From Tissierella praeacuta DSM 18095 (GTDB lineage Bacteria; Bacillota; Clostridia; Tissierellales; Tissierellaceae): 64,000 nt of DNA. Shown here in pieces: positions 44,985-53,148 of this stretch. The translations under genes were made by a program, and so were the position numbers. The DNA lies in the NCBI RefSeq assembly GCF_900128955.1, contig NZ_FQTY01000002.1, positions 310,001 to 374,000 on the forward strand. The letters run 5' to 3'. How positions within the stretch are numbered: the first letter of the stretch is position 1; each line of letters opens with the position of its first letter. Below the pieces are notes generated by a model, which was not told where the DNA came from, made no database searches, and was given only the letters and a program-made list of their open reading frames with translations.

Positions 44985-46355
44985 ATGTCAGATGTAAAAT
45001 TAAAAAGAAATTTATCTTTTATGCAAATGATAGCCATAGCTTCAGGAGCAGTAATCGGTGGTTGGCTTGCTGAGGCTCCTTATTGGTTTTCTGTAACTGG
45101 AGCAGGAGCAGCCATTATATTTCCCATTTTATCTGTTTTGCTAATACCCGTAGGTTTAACATTTGCGGAGCTTACTGCAATGCTGCCATTTTCATCTGCA
45201 GTTGATATTTGGACTACTAATGCATTCGGTCATAAAGCAGGATGGGCAGCTCAATGGATGATGTTTTTAATACAAGTAGTGGAGCCGCCTATGATGGCAT
45301 TTATTTTTATAACAGCACTTAATTTTTTTATTCCTATTCCAGCTGATATGGTAGTTTGGGTTGCTATTGGAATAATAGTTTTATGGTATATATTATCTAA
45401 TTTCAATATTGGATTTACTGGGAGATTAGCTAGTATATTTTTCTTTACAATGGTGGTTATATCTTTAATTGTTGCAGGAACATTTTTCTTTAGTGGAAGT
45501 TGGTCCTTTGATAATATTTCATCTCATGGTGGTATGTTTCCTAAAGGATTCAATGGAATATTTATAGCATTTGCAGTATTTTCGTTAAAATTTATAGGCT
45601 TTGAAATGACTCCAACAATGATAGAAGAAACAAATTTTCCACCGGAAAAGATATGGAAAATTATTTTGTCATCATTATTTGTTCCAGCAGTTTTATATTT
45701 TATCATTGTATTTGCAATAGGTGGTATGGCTCCTTGGAAAGAAATAGCAAGTATGAATTTGCCAGAGCCAGAGCTTATAGCTAAATTTGGCTTACCTAAG
45801 ATAGTTGGGATAGCTGCTATAGTTTCGGGTATATTACATGCATTTACTACATTGATGGGATTTTGGGTATCATCTGCGAGAGTATTATATGGTGCAGCTC
45901 AATTAAATCAATTGCCTAAAGCCTTTACTAAGTTAAATAAACATGGACAACCAATCATTGCAAACTTTGTAGTATTATTATTTTCCATTTTTTTCTGCCT
46001 TTTTACTGGAGATAACTGGGTTCAATATATTTATGCTGTTTCCTGTATAGCAGCAGGGTTAGTATACTTTATATGTTGTTTAGATGCAATGGTTTTAAGG
46101 AAGAAGTTTCCTGAGTGGGAAAGACCTTATAAAGCACCAGGAGGTAATCTATTATTTATTCTAGGAATGGCAGTATCTGTCTGGATAATCATCGGTTCAA
46201 CTTTAGAATTAGCAATAGGTGGGTATATATCACTTGCTATATATAGTTTTATTGGAGTTGCATTATATATTTTGATGGAACTTTATAGAAAAAAACATCC
46301 TAATAAGAATGAATTAATTACATTAACACCTGATGATATCAATAGCTTTGAGTAA
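44985..46355 (+). CDS. APC family amino acid/amide permease
   Basis: The 456-residue protein has twelve hydrophobic segments. The N-terminal LSFMQMIAIASGAVIGGWLAEAPYWFSVTGAGAAIIFPI carries the broken first helix of the APC fold, and LKFIGFEMTPTMIEETNFPPEKIWK near residue 203 is the conserved loop after helix 6. WERPYKAPGG near 378 is common in YjeM/GabP-like members. AGGAGG precedes the ATG. It is sandwiched between two amide-cleaving enzymes, so it most likely imports their substrate. A hairpin follows the stop, before the acetamidase gene. Confidence 0.88.
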   Translation: MSDVKLKRNLSFMQMIAIASGAVIGGWLAEAPYWFSVTGAGAAIIFPILSVLLIPVGLTFAELTAMLPFSSAVDIWTTNAFGHKAGWAAQWMMFLIQVVEPPMMAFIFITALNFFIPIPADMVVWVAIGIIVLWYILSNFNIGFTGRLASIFFFTMVVISLIVAGTFFFSGSWSFDNISSHGGMFPKGFNGIFIAFAVFSLKFIGFEMTPTMIEETNFPPEKIWKIILSSLFVPAVLYFIIVFAIGGMAPWKEIASMNLPEPELIAKFGLPKIVGIAAIVSGILHAFTTLMGFWVSSARVLYGAAQLNQLPKAFTKLNKHGQPIIANFVVLLFSIFFCLFTGDNWVQYIYAVSCIAAGLVYFICCLDAMVLRKKFPEWERPYKAPGGNLLFILGMAVSVWIIIGSTLELAIGGYISLAIYSFIGVALYILMELYRKKHPNKNELITLTPDDINSFE

Positions 46356-46364
46356 GTAAAAGTT

Positions 46365-46391
46365 AAGACAGGAGCATTTCTCCTGTCTTTT
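46365..46391 (+). terminator. Intra-operon hairpin/terminator after the permease
   Basis: AAGACAGGAG (46365-46374) pairs with CTCCTGTCTT (46380-46389) with a 5-nt loop, then TT. The U-run is short, so read-through into the acetamidase gene is likely. Confidence 0.75.
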
Positions 46392-46423
46392 CAGAATAAT
46401 ATATAGATATGGGGGAGATAAAT

Positions 46424-47329
46424 ATGAAAACAATTTCGGGAAACAAAGTTATTTATAAATTTGAAAACTTTATGGAACATGTAGAAATAATTAGGCCTGG
46501 TGATATAATCAAGGTGGAAACTAATGACTGTTTTTTTCAGCAAATTTATAATGAAGAACAAGTTTTAACAGAAATTGATTATGACAGATTGAATCCTGCT
46601 ACAGGACCTATTTATGTAGAGGGTGCAGAGCCAGGAGATTTACTTCAGGTAAAAGTTATTAGTATTGATATTGCTAAAAAAGGGGTTGCTGCAGTAGTAC
46701 CAAATGAAGGTGTGCTTGGAGATCAAGTTAATAAACCAATAATTAGGGTGGTGAATATTGAAGATGGATATGCAATATTTCATGGAATAAAATTGCCTAT
46801 AAGACCTATGATAGGAGTAATAGGAGTAGCACCTGCTAAAGAAGAGGGTGAATGGCCAACTGATAGTCCATGGAAACATGGTGGGAATATGGATACTAAT
46901 GATATCACCGCAGGATCTACATTGTATTTTCCTGTAAATCAGAAGGGTGCTTTGTTGGCATTAGGTGATTGTCATGCAATTATGGGAGATGGAGAAATTT
47001 GCTTTACTGGTTTAGAAGTTCCAGCAGAGGTTACTCTTGAAATTAATTTAATCAAGGGAAAAACAGTAAAATGGCCTTTACTTGAAACAGAGGAATATAC
47101 TATGATTATTGCCTCTGGTAATAATTTAGATTCTGCTTTATATGAAGCTACTAGTGAAACAGTAAAATATCTTGAGAAGGGTTTAGGATTAGAATGGGAA
47201 GAGGCTTATATTTTAACTAGTTTGGCTGTAGATTTAAAAATATCTCAAGTTGTAGATCCTAAGAAAACCATAAGATCTGCCATACCAAAACATATTATAT
47301 CAACTGAAAGATTAATAGAAAAGTTATAA
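46424..47329 (+). CDS. Acetamidase/formamidase family protein
   Basis: About 301 residues of the FmdA/AmdA fold. Visible features are EIIRPGDIIKVETNDCF near residue 20, NPATGPIYVEGAEPGDLLQVKVISI near 55-80, and the metal/active-site region TDSPWKHGGNMDTNDITAGSTLYFPVNQKGALLALGDCHAIMGDGEICFTGLEVP near 138-195. These enzymes hydrolyse formamide, acetamide or related small amides to ammonia and acid. GGGGGAG lies 8 nt before the ATG at 46424, preferred over 46409. It is the third gene of the amide-use operon, 68 nt after the permease across a hairpin. Confidence 0.9.
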   Translation: MKTISGNKVIYKFENFMEHVEIIRPGDIIKVETNDCFFQQIYNEEQVLTEIDYDRLNPATGPIYVEGAEPGDLLQVKVISIDIAKKGVAAVVPNEGVLGDQVNKPIIRVVNIEDGYAIFHGIKLPIRPMIGVIGVAPAKEEGEWPTDSPWKHGGNMDTNDITAGSTLYFPVNQKGALLALGDCHAIMGDGEICFTGLEVPAEVTLEINLIKGKTVKWPLLETEEYTMIIASGNNLDSALYEATSETVKYLEKGLGLEWEEAYILTSLAVDLKISQVVDPKKTIRSAIPKHIISTERLIEKL

Positions 47330-47396
47330 CTATAAGTAATGATAAAAACTAAAAAATCTAGAAAGTTTATAGAAAAATATTATAATTAAAAAAGCC

Positions 47397-47425
47397 TTGC
47401 ATTTTACAAATTAAACTGATAAAAT
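47397..47425 (+). promoter_or_regulatory. SigA-type promoter of the trpB T-box leader
   Basis: TTGCAT (47397-47402), a 17-nt spacer and TAAAAT (47420-47425), about 20 nt before the first paired bases of the T-box. Confidence 0.6.
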
Positions 47426-47446
47426 GATTAAAATACAAAAATAAAT

Positions 47447-47700
47447 TCGAAGACAAAGAAGAGTAGTTAATTCTTATCTTTCACAGAGAGCTAAAGATTG
47501 GTGGGACTTTGGCAAAGATGGAACTAATGAATGGACTTTGTAGAAGCTGGTGGAAATCTATAGAGAGTACCCCGTGCCGGAAGCCTACCGTTAACTAAGG
47601 ACAGGATATGTTAGTATCCCATTAAGAGAGATGCATTTTTGCATAATTTAGGTGGCACCGCGAATTCAACCTTCGTCCTATTGAGGATGGAGGTTTTTTT
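47447..47700 (+). promoter_or_regulatory. Tryptophan T-box leader of trpB
   Basis: The leader holds an AGAGAG-type Stem I segment (near 47486), a probable specifier loop GAATGGAC with UGG at 47532-47534, the conserved T-box AGGTGGCACCGCG at 47650-47662, and a terminator (47668-47700) with AACCTTCGTCCT and AGGATGGAGGTT followed by seven Ts. Uncharged tRNA-Trp would pair with UGG and the T-box bulge and let transcription proceed into trpB. Confidence 0.92.
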
Positions 47701-47730
47701 GTATTTAATTTTAATTTAGGAGGAAGAAAT

Positions 47731-48888
47731 ATGAAAAAAGAAAGTGGATTATTTGGAGAATTTGGCGGAGCTTATGTACCAAAAGAATTGAAAGTAGTAT
47801 TAGAAGAGTTAGAAAGAGAATTTTATAATGCCATGGAAGATAAAGAGTTTATGAAGGAATTAGACTATTATTTAAGAGAATATGTAGGCAGAGAAAATCC
47901 TTTATATTTTGCAGAAAGACTTACAAAGGAAATAGGTGGAGCTAAGATTTATCTAAAAAGGGAGGATTTAAACCATACAGGAGCTCACAAGATTAATAAT
48001 GCCATAGGACAGGGACTACTTGCTAAAAGAATGGGGAAAAAGAGAATAATAGCAGAAACGGGAGCAGGGCAGCATGGAGTTGCTACAGCTACAGTATGTG
48101 CTTTACTTGGATTAGATTGTACAATTTATATGGGAGCTGAAGATACTAGAAGACAAGAGTTAAATGTTTTCAGAATGGAAATGTTAGGGGCAAAGGTAGT
48201 GGCAGTAGAGGAAGGAAATAAGACATTAAAAGAAGCAGTAGATAAGGCCTTAGAGGATTATGTAGAAAATAAGAATAATACTTTCTATCTTCTTGGTTCA
48301 GCAGTAGGACCTCATCCATTTCCAATGATAGTGAGGACATTTCAATCTGTAATAGGAAGAGAAGCAAAAAATCAAGTTTTACAAAAAGAAGGAAGATTAC
48401 CTGATTATGTAGTAGCCTGCGTTGGGGGAGGGAGTAATGCCATAGGATTATTTTCACCTTTTTATCATGATAAGGAAGTGAAGATGGTAGGAGTAGAGCC
48501 TGCTGGAAAAGGATTAGATACGAAGGAACATGCTGCTAGTATATGTAAAGGTAATATTGGTTTAATACATGGTTTTAAATGTTATTTATTAGACCATAGT
48601 ACCCACTCCATTGCTGCAGGACTAGACTACCCTGGAGTAGGGCCAGAACATAGTTATTATAACTATACTAAAAGGGCAGAATATAAGTCTGTAACTGATA
48701 AAGAAGCCTTAGATGCTTTCTTTAAATTATCGAAAATAGAGGGAATAATTCCAGCTTTAGAAAGCTCCCATGCTATAGCTTATGGAATAAAATTAGCTAA
48801 GAATTTAAGTAAAGATAAGATTATAATAGTAAACCTTTCTGGAAGAGGAGATAAGGACGTGGCACAAGTAAGGGATATGATAAAATAA
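47731..48888 (+). CDS. trpB: Tryptophan synthase beta subunit
   Basis: The 385-residue protein is a standard TrpB1: [12 protein letters not shown] at the start, the PLP lysine in [16 protein letters not shown] near residue 86, [14 protein letters not shown] near 108-122, the phosphate loop [10 protein letters not shown] near 230, and the C-terminal [12 protein letters not shown]. It joins L-serine and indole to L-tryptophan. AGGAGG precedes the ATG. trpA and the other trp genes are absent on either side, so the gene appears to salvage indole, or other trp genes are elsewhere. Expression is under the Trp T-box directly upstream. Confidence 0.96.
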   Translation: MKKESGLFGEFGGAYVPKELKVVLEELEREFYNAMEDKEFMKELDYYLREYVGRENPLYFAERLTKEIGGAKIYLKREDLNHTGAHKINNAIGQGLLAKRMGKKRIIAETGAGQHGVATATVCALLGLDCTIYMGAEDTRRQELNVFRMEMLGAKVVAVEEGNKTLKEAVDKALEDYVENKNNTFYLLGSAVGPHPFPMIVRTFQSVIGREAKNQVLQKEGRLPDYVVACVGGGSNAIGLFSPFYHDKEVKMVGVEPAGKGLDTKEHAASICKGNIGLIHGFKCYLLDHSTHSIAAGLDYPGVGPEHSYYNYTKRAEYKSVTDKEALDAFFKLSKIEGIIPALESSHAIAYGIKLAKNLSKDKIIIVNLSGRGDKDVAQVRDMIK

Positions 48889-48910
48889 TTAAATATCTAT
48901 ATTATAATAA

Positions 48911-48950
48911 ATATAAAAAGTGTATAGTCAAAACTATACACTTTTTATAT
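48911..48950. terminator. Bidirectional terminator between trpB and the folate transporter gene
   Basis: ATATAAAAAGTGTATAGT (48911-48928) and ACTATACACTTTTTATAT (48933-48950) are exact complements around a 4-nt loop. Confidence 0.92.
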
Positions 48951-48953
48951 TTA

Positions 48954-49472
48954 TTATTCAGCTTTTTTAAGTGTTCCTGCATTATATAAAGATTGTATTA
49001 ATATCTTTATAATTATGGAATAGGCAGGTATATTAATAGCTTGTTTAGTTGCTGCTTTTAACATGGTAGCTATAAATGGATGACCAAAAAGTATTTGTCT
49101 AAAATATGGTACCATTAGAACGCTTGTTATAACCTGTCCAACAAAAATAGATATGAATATTTTCCACAATTTTGGCTTGGTTAAATCGTTTTTTAAAACC
49201 TTTGTTAAGATTCCAGGAATGACGCCAGTAAGAGCCGATGTAAGAATAAAATGTGGCATAAATGCACCTGTTGGTCTTACAATGAAACTAACTACATCTC
49301 CAACTCCGCCTACTATTCCTCCCACTACTGGACCAAAGACTATTCCACTAAATATAATGGGAAAGCCTCCAAAGCTAATGATCCCTGGTATAGTGATGAT
49401 TCTTGATAATACTACATTTAAGGCAATCAAAAATCCGGAGATAACAATGGTTTTAATGTTAATTTTCCTCAT
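48954..49472 (-). CDS. folT: Folate-family ECF transporter S component
   Basis: About 172 residues with five or six hydrophobic segments: VISGFLIALNVVLSRIITIPG, ISFGGFPIIFSGIVFGPVVGGIVGGVGDVVSFIVRPTGAFMPHFILTSALTGVIPG, and a C-terminal IINKILIQ-like helix, all typical of the folate-type S family. It binds folates and uses the shared EcfTAA' module. AAAGGAGG lies 7 nt before the ATG at 49472, preferred over 49490. A THF riboswitch lies about 60 nt upstream, which confirms the substrate class. It converges with trpB at a shared terminator. Confidence 0.92.
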   Translation of the reverse strand: MRKINIKTIVISGFLIALNVVLSRIITIPGIISFGGFPIIFSGIVFGPVVGGIVGGVGDVVSFIVRPTGAFMPHFILTSALTGVIPGILTKVLKNDLTKPKLWKIFISIFVGQVITSVLMVPYFRQILFGHPFIATMLKAATKQAINIPAYSIIIKILIQSLYNAGTLKKAE

Positions 49473-49493
49473 AAAAATACCTCCTTTCATATA

Positions 49494-49632
49494 TGATATG
49501 ACAGTCTGTCACATCAGAAAGAAGATACACTGATAGTGGCAGCGAACGCAATAATATGCCGCAAGCATTTGCTTTTCGTTCAAGGGCGACGTTCCATCCC
49601 TTGACACTTTACGCATATTATCTACTCTGTCA
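49494..49632 (-). promoter_or_regulatory. Tetrahydrofolate riboswitch with expression-platform hairpin
   Basis: Read on the minus strand from 49630: AGAGTAGATAATATGCG, then AAGTGTCAAGGGATG, GTCGCCCTTGAACGAAAAGC and GCGGCATATTATTGCG, ending near 49537. The ATAATATGC/GCATATTAT pairing, the GGGATG-GTCG segment and the closing GCGTTCGCT match the THF (folT) riboswitch consensus. A second hairpin, GATGTGACAG paired with CTGTCATATC (49516-49494), lies between the aptamer and the ribosome site and is the likely switching platform. Confidence 0.88.
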
Positions 49633-49639
49633 TTTGTTT

Positions 49640-50027
49640 AAGCAAAGACAATTAAAAGACTTTGCTATAAATTACACATAAAGTATATCATACTATTTTT
49701 TCCCATACAATCTAATAACTAAAGGTATTTATAAAAGATTAGGGACTAATGAGCCAGAAATACAACTTAACTATATATTAATAGTTAAGATAGTATTTAG
49801 GATGAAAGTTTGAATTAGACTATTTAAATTTAAAACATAAGTAATATTCTTATGAAAAGATGTTAAAATCTTTATGAAATAAATCTTAGAAAGGTAATAG
49901 AAAGATTTTAAAATAATTGGTAAAAAAAGAGGATTTTTTAGGAGATGTGTCGAAATTTAATATATAGGATATAGAAAAGTATGAGTATAACTTTTATATC
50001 CTAAATATAAGAAAAGGAGGAGGTTTT
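49640..50027. other. Intergenic region without a gene, two inverted repeats
   Basis: I see no coding frame with a ribosome site here. CTTAACTAT (49766-49774) and ATAGTTAAG (49781-49789) form a 9-bp perfect inverted repeat that could be an operator. A second imperfect hairpin (about 49967-50003, AGGATATA paired with TATATCCT) lies just before the ribosome site of the DUF4234 gene. Confidence 0.5.
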
Positions 50028-50384
50028 ATGATACAAAAAAGAAGCATTGGGCTAGCAATTATATTTTCAATTCTTACTTGTGGAATATATAGTATTTATT
50101 GGTTTATAAAACTTACAGATGAAGCTAGTTACTTAAGTGGAGATGATTCCATGTCTGGAGGCAAGGCGTTTTTACTTACTATAGTTACTTGTGGGATTTA
50201 TTTTTTCTTCTGGAATTATAAAATGGGTAAGGTTTTATATGAGGCACAAGAAGGAACAGGTAAAGTACCACAAGACAATTCAGTTTTGTATCTAGTGTTG
50301 GCAATTTTTCAACTGGGGATCGTATCATATTGTATTATGCAATCAGAAATTAATAATATGGTTGAATATAGCTATGCTGACTAA
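50028..50384 (+). CDS. DUF4234 small membrane protein
   Basis: The 118-residue protein shows the DUF4234 pattern: RSIGLAIIFSILTCGIYSIYWFIKLTDE at the N-terminus and the repeated AFLLTIVTCGIYFFFWNYKMGK near residue 46-67, then a third hydrophobic segment near 92-110. The two CGIY-W motifs suggest an internal duplication. Function is unknown. AAAAGGAGGAGG precedes the ATG. It overlaps the following DUF2752 gene by 11 nt, and the two families often occur together. Confidence 0.85.
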   Translation: MIQKRSIGLAIIFSILTCGIYSIYWFIKLTDEASYLSGDDSMSGGKAFLLTIVTCGIYFFFWNYKMGKVLYEAQEGTGKVPQDNSVLYLVLAIFQLGIVSYCIMQSEINNMVEYSYAD

Positions 50385-50754
50385 AAAAGAGATTAAAATA
50401 TTACTGCCAATTATAATTATTTTAGTAATATTTATATATTTTGCTGATCCTTTAAGTGGACCTATAATACCCTGTATTTTCAATAGAATTACGGGGTTTT
50501 ATTGTCCAGGATGTGGAATGACAAGGGCATTACATTCTATTCTTAGGTTTGATTTTTATCAAGCATTTAGATTTAATTCATTAATATTTATAATACCGCC
50601 AATCTTTGTAATTTACTATATATTTGAATATAATAATTATATAAAGGTGGCAAAGATTATACTGATTTTAATGATTGTAATAGCACTAGGTTTTGGAATT
50701 ATTAGAAATACCATAGCCTTTAGCTATTTATCGCCAATTATGTTAAATAATTAA
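50374..50754 (+). CDS. DUF2752 membrane protein
   Basis: About 126 residues with three hydrophobic segments. The family hallmark FYCPGCGMTRALHSILRFDFYQAFRFNSL lies near residues 39-68; the two cysteines may bind a metal or form a redox pair. Function is unknown. The ATG at 50374 overlaps the end of the DUF4234 gene; a TTG four codons earlier is possible. The ribosome site is weak, so translation is probably coupled to the upstream gene. Confidence 0.85.
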   Translation: MLTKKEIKILLPIIIILVIFIYFADPLSGPIIPCIFNRITGFYCPGCGMTRALHSILRFDFYQAFRFNSLIFIIPPIFVIYYIFEYNNYIKVAKIILILMIVIALGFGIIRNTIAFSYLSPIMLNN

Positions 50755-50829
50755 TATGAAATTAAATTTAAGAAAATAAGAATACTAAGATTTAAGATGC
50801 TTTTAATTATAAAAATTGGAGGAATAACA

Positions 50830-51762
50830 GTGAAAAGAATTATTACAACAACGATTATTTTTATAATGGTACTGTCTATGTTAATAGGGTGTAATTCAAA
50901 TCAAACAAAAACAACACCTGAAACATCAAATAAACCATTGAGTTTAGTAGATCCTGCAGGAAATGAGATTTTAATTCCTGATAATATTAATAGAATAGTT
51001 TCAATGGCACCATCTATAACTGAAATCTTGCTAGAATTAGGATTTGGAGATAAAATCATTGCTATAGACACGCAATCTAAAGGTATTTCTGGTTTATCAA
51101 ATGACATACCCAGCATTGATATGATGGCACCAGATGTAGAAAAGATTATTGAATTAAGACCCGATATAGTTATTGCTTCAACTATTACAGTGGCTGGTGG
51201 AAATGATCCATTGACACAAATAAAAGAGTTAGGAATTAGTTTAGCTTATATACCGTCAAGTAATAGTATTGAAGGAATCTACAATGATATAATATTTATA
51301 TCTAAAGTTCTAAACTCTGAGGAAAGAGGAAAAGATATAATAAATAATATGAAGGATAAAATTACAGAAATAAAGAAAATAGGCGATACTATTACTTCAA
51401 AGAAATCAGTATACTTTGAAATAGCTGCTTTACCTAATCTATATAGTTTTGGGAAAGGCGTATTTTTAAATGAGATGATAGACATAATTGGAGCTACAAA
51501 TATATTAAATGATAAGGAGGGGTGGTTGTCTATATCAGAAGAATTAGTTATAGATAGAAGCCCTGATGTAATAATTACAAATGTGAACTATATAGAAAAT
51601 CCAGTAGATGAAATTAAATCTCGAAAAGGATGGAAAAGTATTAGTGCAGTAGAAAATAATCAGGTATATTATGTTGATAATATGTCTAGTTCACTTCCTA
51701 ATCATAATATTATAAAGGCATTGGAAGAGATGGCAAAGGCTGTTTACCCTGATTTGTATTAG
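50830..51762 (+). CDS. BtuF/FecB-like substrate-binding lipoprotein
   Basis: About 310 residues. A lipoprotein signal (TTTIIFIMVLSMLIGC) gives an N-terminal cysteine near residue 21. The body has the helical-backbone fold of class III binding proteins: RIVSMAPSITEILLELGFGDKIIAID near residue 55, APDVEKIIELRPDIVIAS near 98, and SPDVIITNVNYIENP near 240. Cobalamin, haem or ferric siderophore are typical ligands; the cobalamin-like PSITE motif and the adenosyltransferase-like gene 24 nt downstream favour a corrinoid. TTGGAGG lies 8 nt before the GTG at 50830. The partner permease and ATPase are not here. Confidence 0.82.
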   Translation: MKRIITTTIIFIMVLSMLIGCNSNQTKTTPETSNKPLSLVDPAGNEILIPDNINRIVSMAPSITEILLELGFGDKIIAIDTQSKGISGLSNDIPSIDMMAPDVEKIIELRPDIVIASTITVAGGNDPLTQIKELGISLAYIPSSNSIEGIYNDIIFISKVLNSEERGKDIINNMKDKITEIKKIGDTITSKKSVYFEIAALPNLYSFGKGVFLNEMIDIIGATNILNDKEGWLSISEELVIDRSPDVIITNVNYIENPVDEIKSRKGWKSISAVENNQVYYVDNMSSSLPNHNIIKALEEMAKAVYPDLY

Positions 51763-51786
51763 TACTATAGTTAAGAGGGTGATTAT

Positions 51787-52314
51787 ATGGAAAGCAAGGT
51801 ATATAGGAGTAAGTATGAAGCATACCCTTTTTTAAGTGATGAGCCAGATGATTTAAAATGTGATTTTGAAATACTTACTGATGAAATAGCAAGTCATATA
51901 GGACTTTTAAGGTCATTAATAGAGGATGAAAATATTAAAGATGAATTATTGCTTATTTGTGAATTAGTATATCACATTAATCCATCTCTTCGTACTTTTG
52001 TATCTGTTACAGAAGATGAGCTTAAATGGTTAGAAGAGAGAACAAATACACTATATAATGATGTCAAAAAAAGATGCAATAGATTTGTACTTACTCAAGG
52101 ATGTGAATCTGCAGCTCATGCACATATTCTAAGGACAAAGTTTAAGGCAGTTGTAAGAATGTTATATAGATATTATTATGGTGGAAATGAAGTTCCAAAT
52201 ATTCTGTTTGATTTTACTAATTTATTATCAGGGTATTTTTTCAATTTAGCTCTTAAACTTAATGAATTAAATGGAGTGGAAGAAATAGAATATGTTAGTA
52301 GAAACTACAAATAG
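51787..52314 (+). CDS. Cobalamin adenosyltransferase-like protein with a degenerate N-terminus
   Basis: The 175-residue helical protein resembles the PduO-type fold: EILTDEIASHIGLLRSLI near residue 30 matches the VDELNS-IG-AR segment, and NRFVLTQGCESAAHAHILRTKFKAVVRMLYRYY near 105-135 matches FVLPGG-A-LH-ART-RRAER. The N-terminal ATP loop TKTGDxGxT of PduO is absent; the protein starts SKVYRSKYEAYPFLSDEPDD. It may therefore bind corrinoid without adenosylating it, or use another nucleotide mode. It lies 24 nt after a BtuF-like lipoprotein gene in an apparent operon that ends in a terminator. Confidence 0.6.
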   Translation: MESKVYRSKYEAYPFLSDEPDDLKCDFEILTDEIASHIGLLRSLIEDENIKDELLLICELVYHINPSLRTFVSVTEDELKWLEERTNTLYNDVKKRCNRFVLTQGCESAAHAHILRTKFKAVVRMLYRYYYGGNEVPNILFDFTNLLSGYFFNLALKLNELNGVEEIEYVSRNYK

Positions 52315-52353
52315 TATGTTTTAAGTACTTCAAAGGATGTACATGAAGAAAGT

Positions 52354-52397
52354 ATAAAAAGGCTCTTTTCTTGATTGGTAGAAAAGAGCCTTTTTAT
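52354..52397. terminator. Bidirectional terminator
   Basis: AAAAAGGCTCTTTTC (52356-52370) pairs with GAAAAGAGCCTTTTT (52381-52395) with a 10-nt loop. It lies between the adenosyltransferase-like gene and the spore-protein gene. Confidence 0.9.
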
Positions 52398-52399
52398 GC

Positions 52400-52579
52400 C
52401 TAACTTGGATTAAAGTTATTTTTATCAGTAATTTTTCTTTCTGCCCTTTCAACTAGATTGGCAGTCATAGTTCCATCTAACTTCTCTTTATGGGTTAAAT
52501 TAGCATCCAATTCGTTTGCTATTTCTGCTTTCATTTGATCTAAAGCTTTGCTAGCATTTGGATCTGATAGTCTTGTCAT
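52400..52579 (-). CDS. Alpha/beta-type small acid-soluble spore protein (divergent)
   Basis: A 59-residue frame with GAGGTGAT 5 nt before the ATG at 52579. ASKALDQMKAEIANEL (residues 9-24) matches the first conserved SASP block, including the E-IA site cut by the germination protease Gpr. The second block reads DGTMTANLVERAERKI, whereas classical SASPs have GGxMVKKMVExAE; the double glycine is missing. SASPs coat spore DNA and protect it from UV and heat. It is monocistronic, as is common for ssp genes. The gene supports a spore-forming host. Confidence 0.78.
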   Translation of the reverse strand: MTRLSDPNASKALDQMKAEIANELDANLTHKEKLDGTMTANLVERAERKITDKNNFNPS

Positions 52580-52686
52580 AAAATCACCTCTTATTATTTA
52601 TCTTTAGTTTGCTCATTGAGATAAATTTAATACTAGGTAATTTAATGAAAGAATTAAATTTGTAAGTACAAATTTAATTATAGTAT

Positions 52687-52890
52687 TTATATACCTATCA
52701 TTACATTACTTGCTTTAATTATGGCAATTGCTTCATCACCTACTTTAAGATTCAAAGACTCCGCTGAACCTGTTGTAATACTAGATACAACCTCTAATCC
52801 ATTAACATCTATTATAACTTCTGTTGATACAGGTCCCTTTTTAATATTTTTTATAAAACCTTTAAGTTGATTTCTTGCCGATAGCTGCAT
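52687..52890 (-). CDS. Molbindin-type TOBE (Mop) protein
   Basis: The 67-residue protein is one Mop/TOBE domain: MQLSARNQLKGFIKNIKKGPVSTEVIIDVNGLEVVSSITTGSAESLNLKVGDEAIAIIKASNVMIG. The SARNQLKG start and the LKVGDE-IAIIKAS-VMIG end are typical of molybdate-binding molbindins, which oligomerise and buffer molybdate or tungstate. AGGAGG precedes the ATG. No molybdate transporter is in the window. Confidence 0.9.
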   Translation of the reverse strand: MQLSARNQLKGFIKNIKKGPVSTEVIIDVNGLEVVSSITTGSAESLNLKVGDEAIAIIKASNVMIGI

Positions 52891-53148
52891 ATTTATCCTC
52901 CTCTTTTAACATATAATAATTATAATTGTTATACCCAAGTATTGAAGATTTAAAAGTTTTTGTAAAGGATATATTTTATAACTAAAATAAAATAGTTAGA
53001 AGGTTTATATTGGCAGGTTTTATTTGATTAACCTATGAAGATAATTTTTTATTGTATAAAACAAGTATTTATAATATGATAATCATAGAGCATATAATCT
53101 AGACAATGTAATTTATCAACAGGGTTCTTAATGAAATGGAGGCAAGGT

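Noticed and set aside
48170-48457. Leu-rich minus-strand frame inside trpB
   Set aside because: It lies wholly opposite a highly conserved gene, has no ribosome site, and its repeats reflect the codon pattern of trpB.
50755-50829. Cobalamin riboswitch before the BtuF-like gene
   Set aside because: The gap is only 75 nt and holds no B12-box-like sequence; it is too short for the aptamer.
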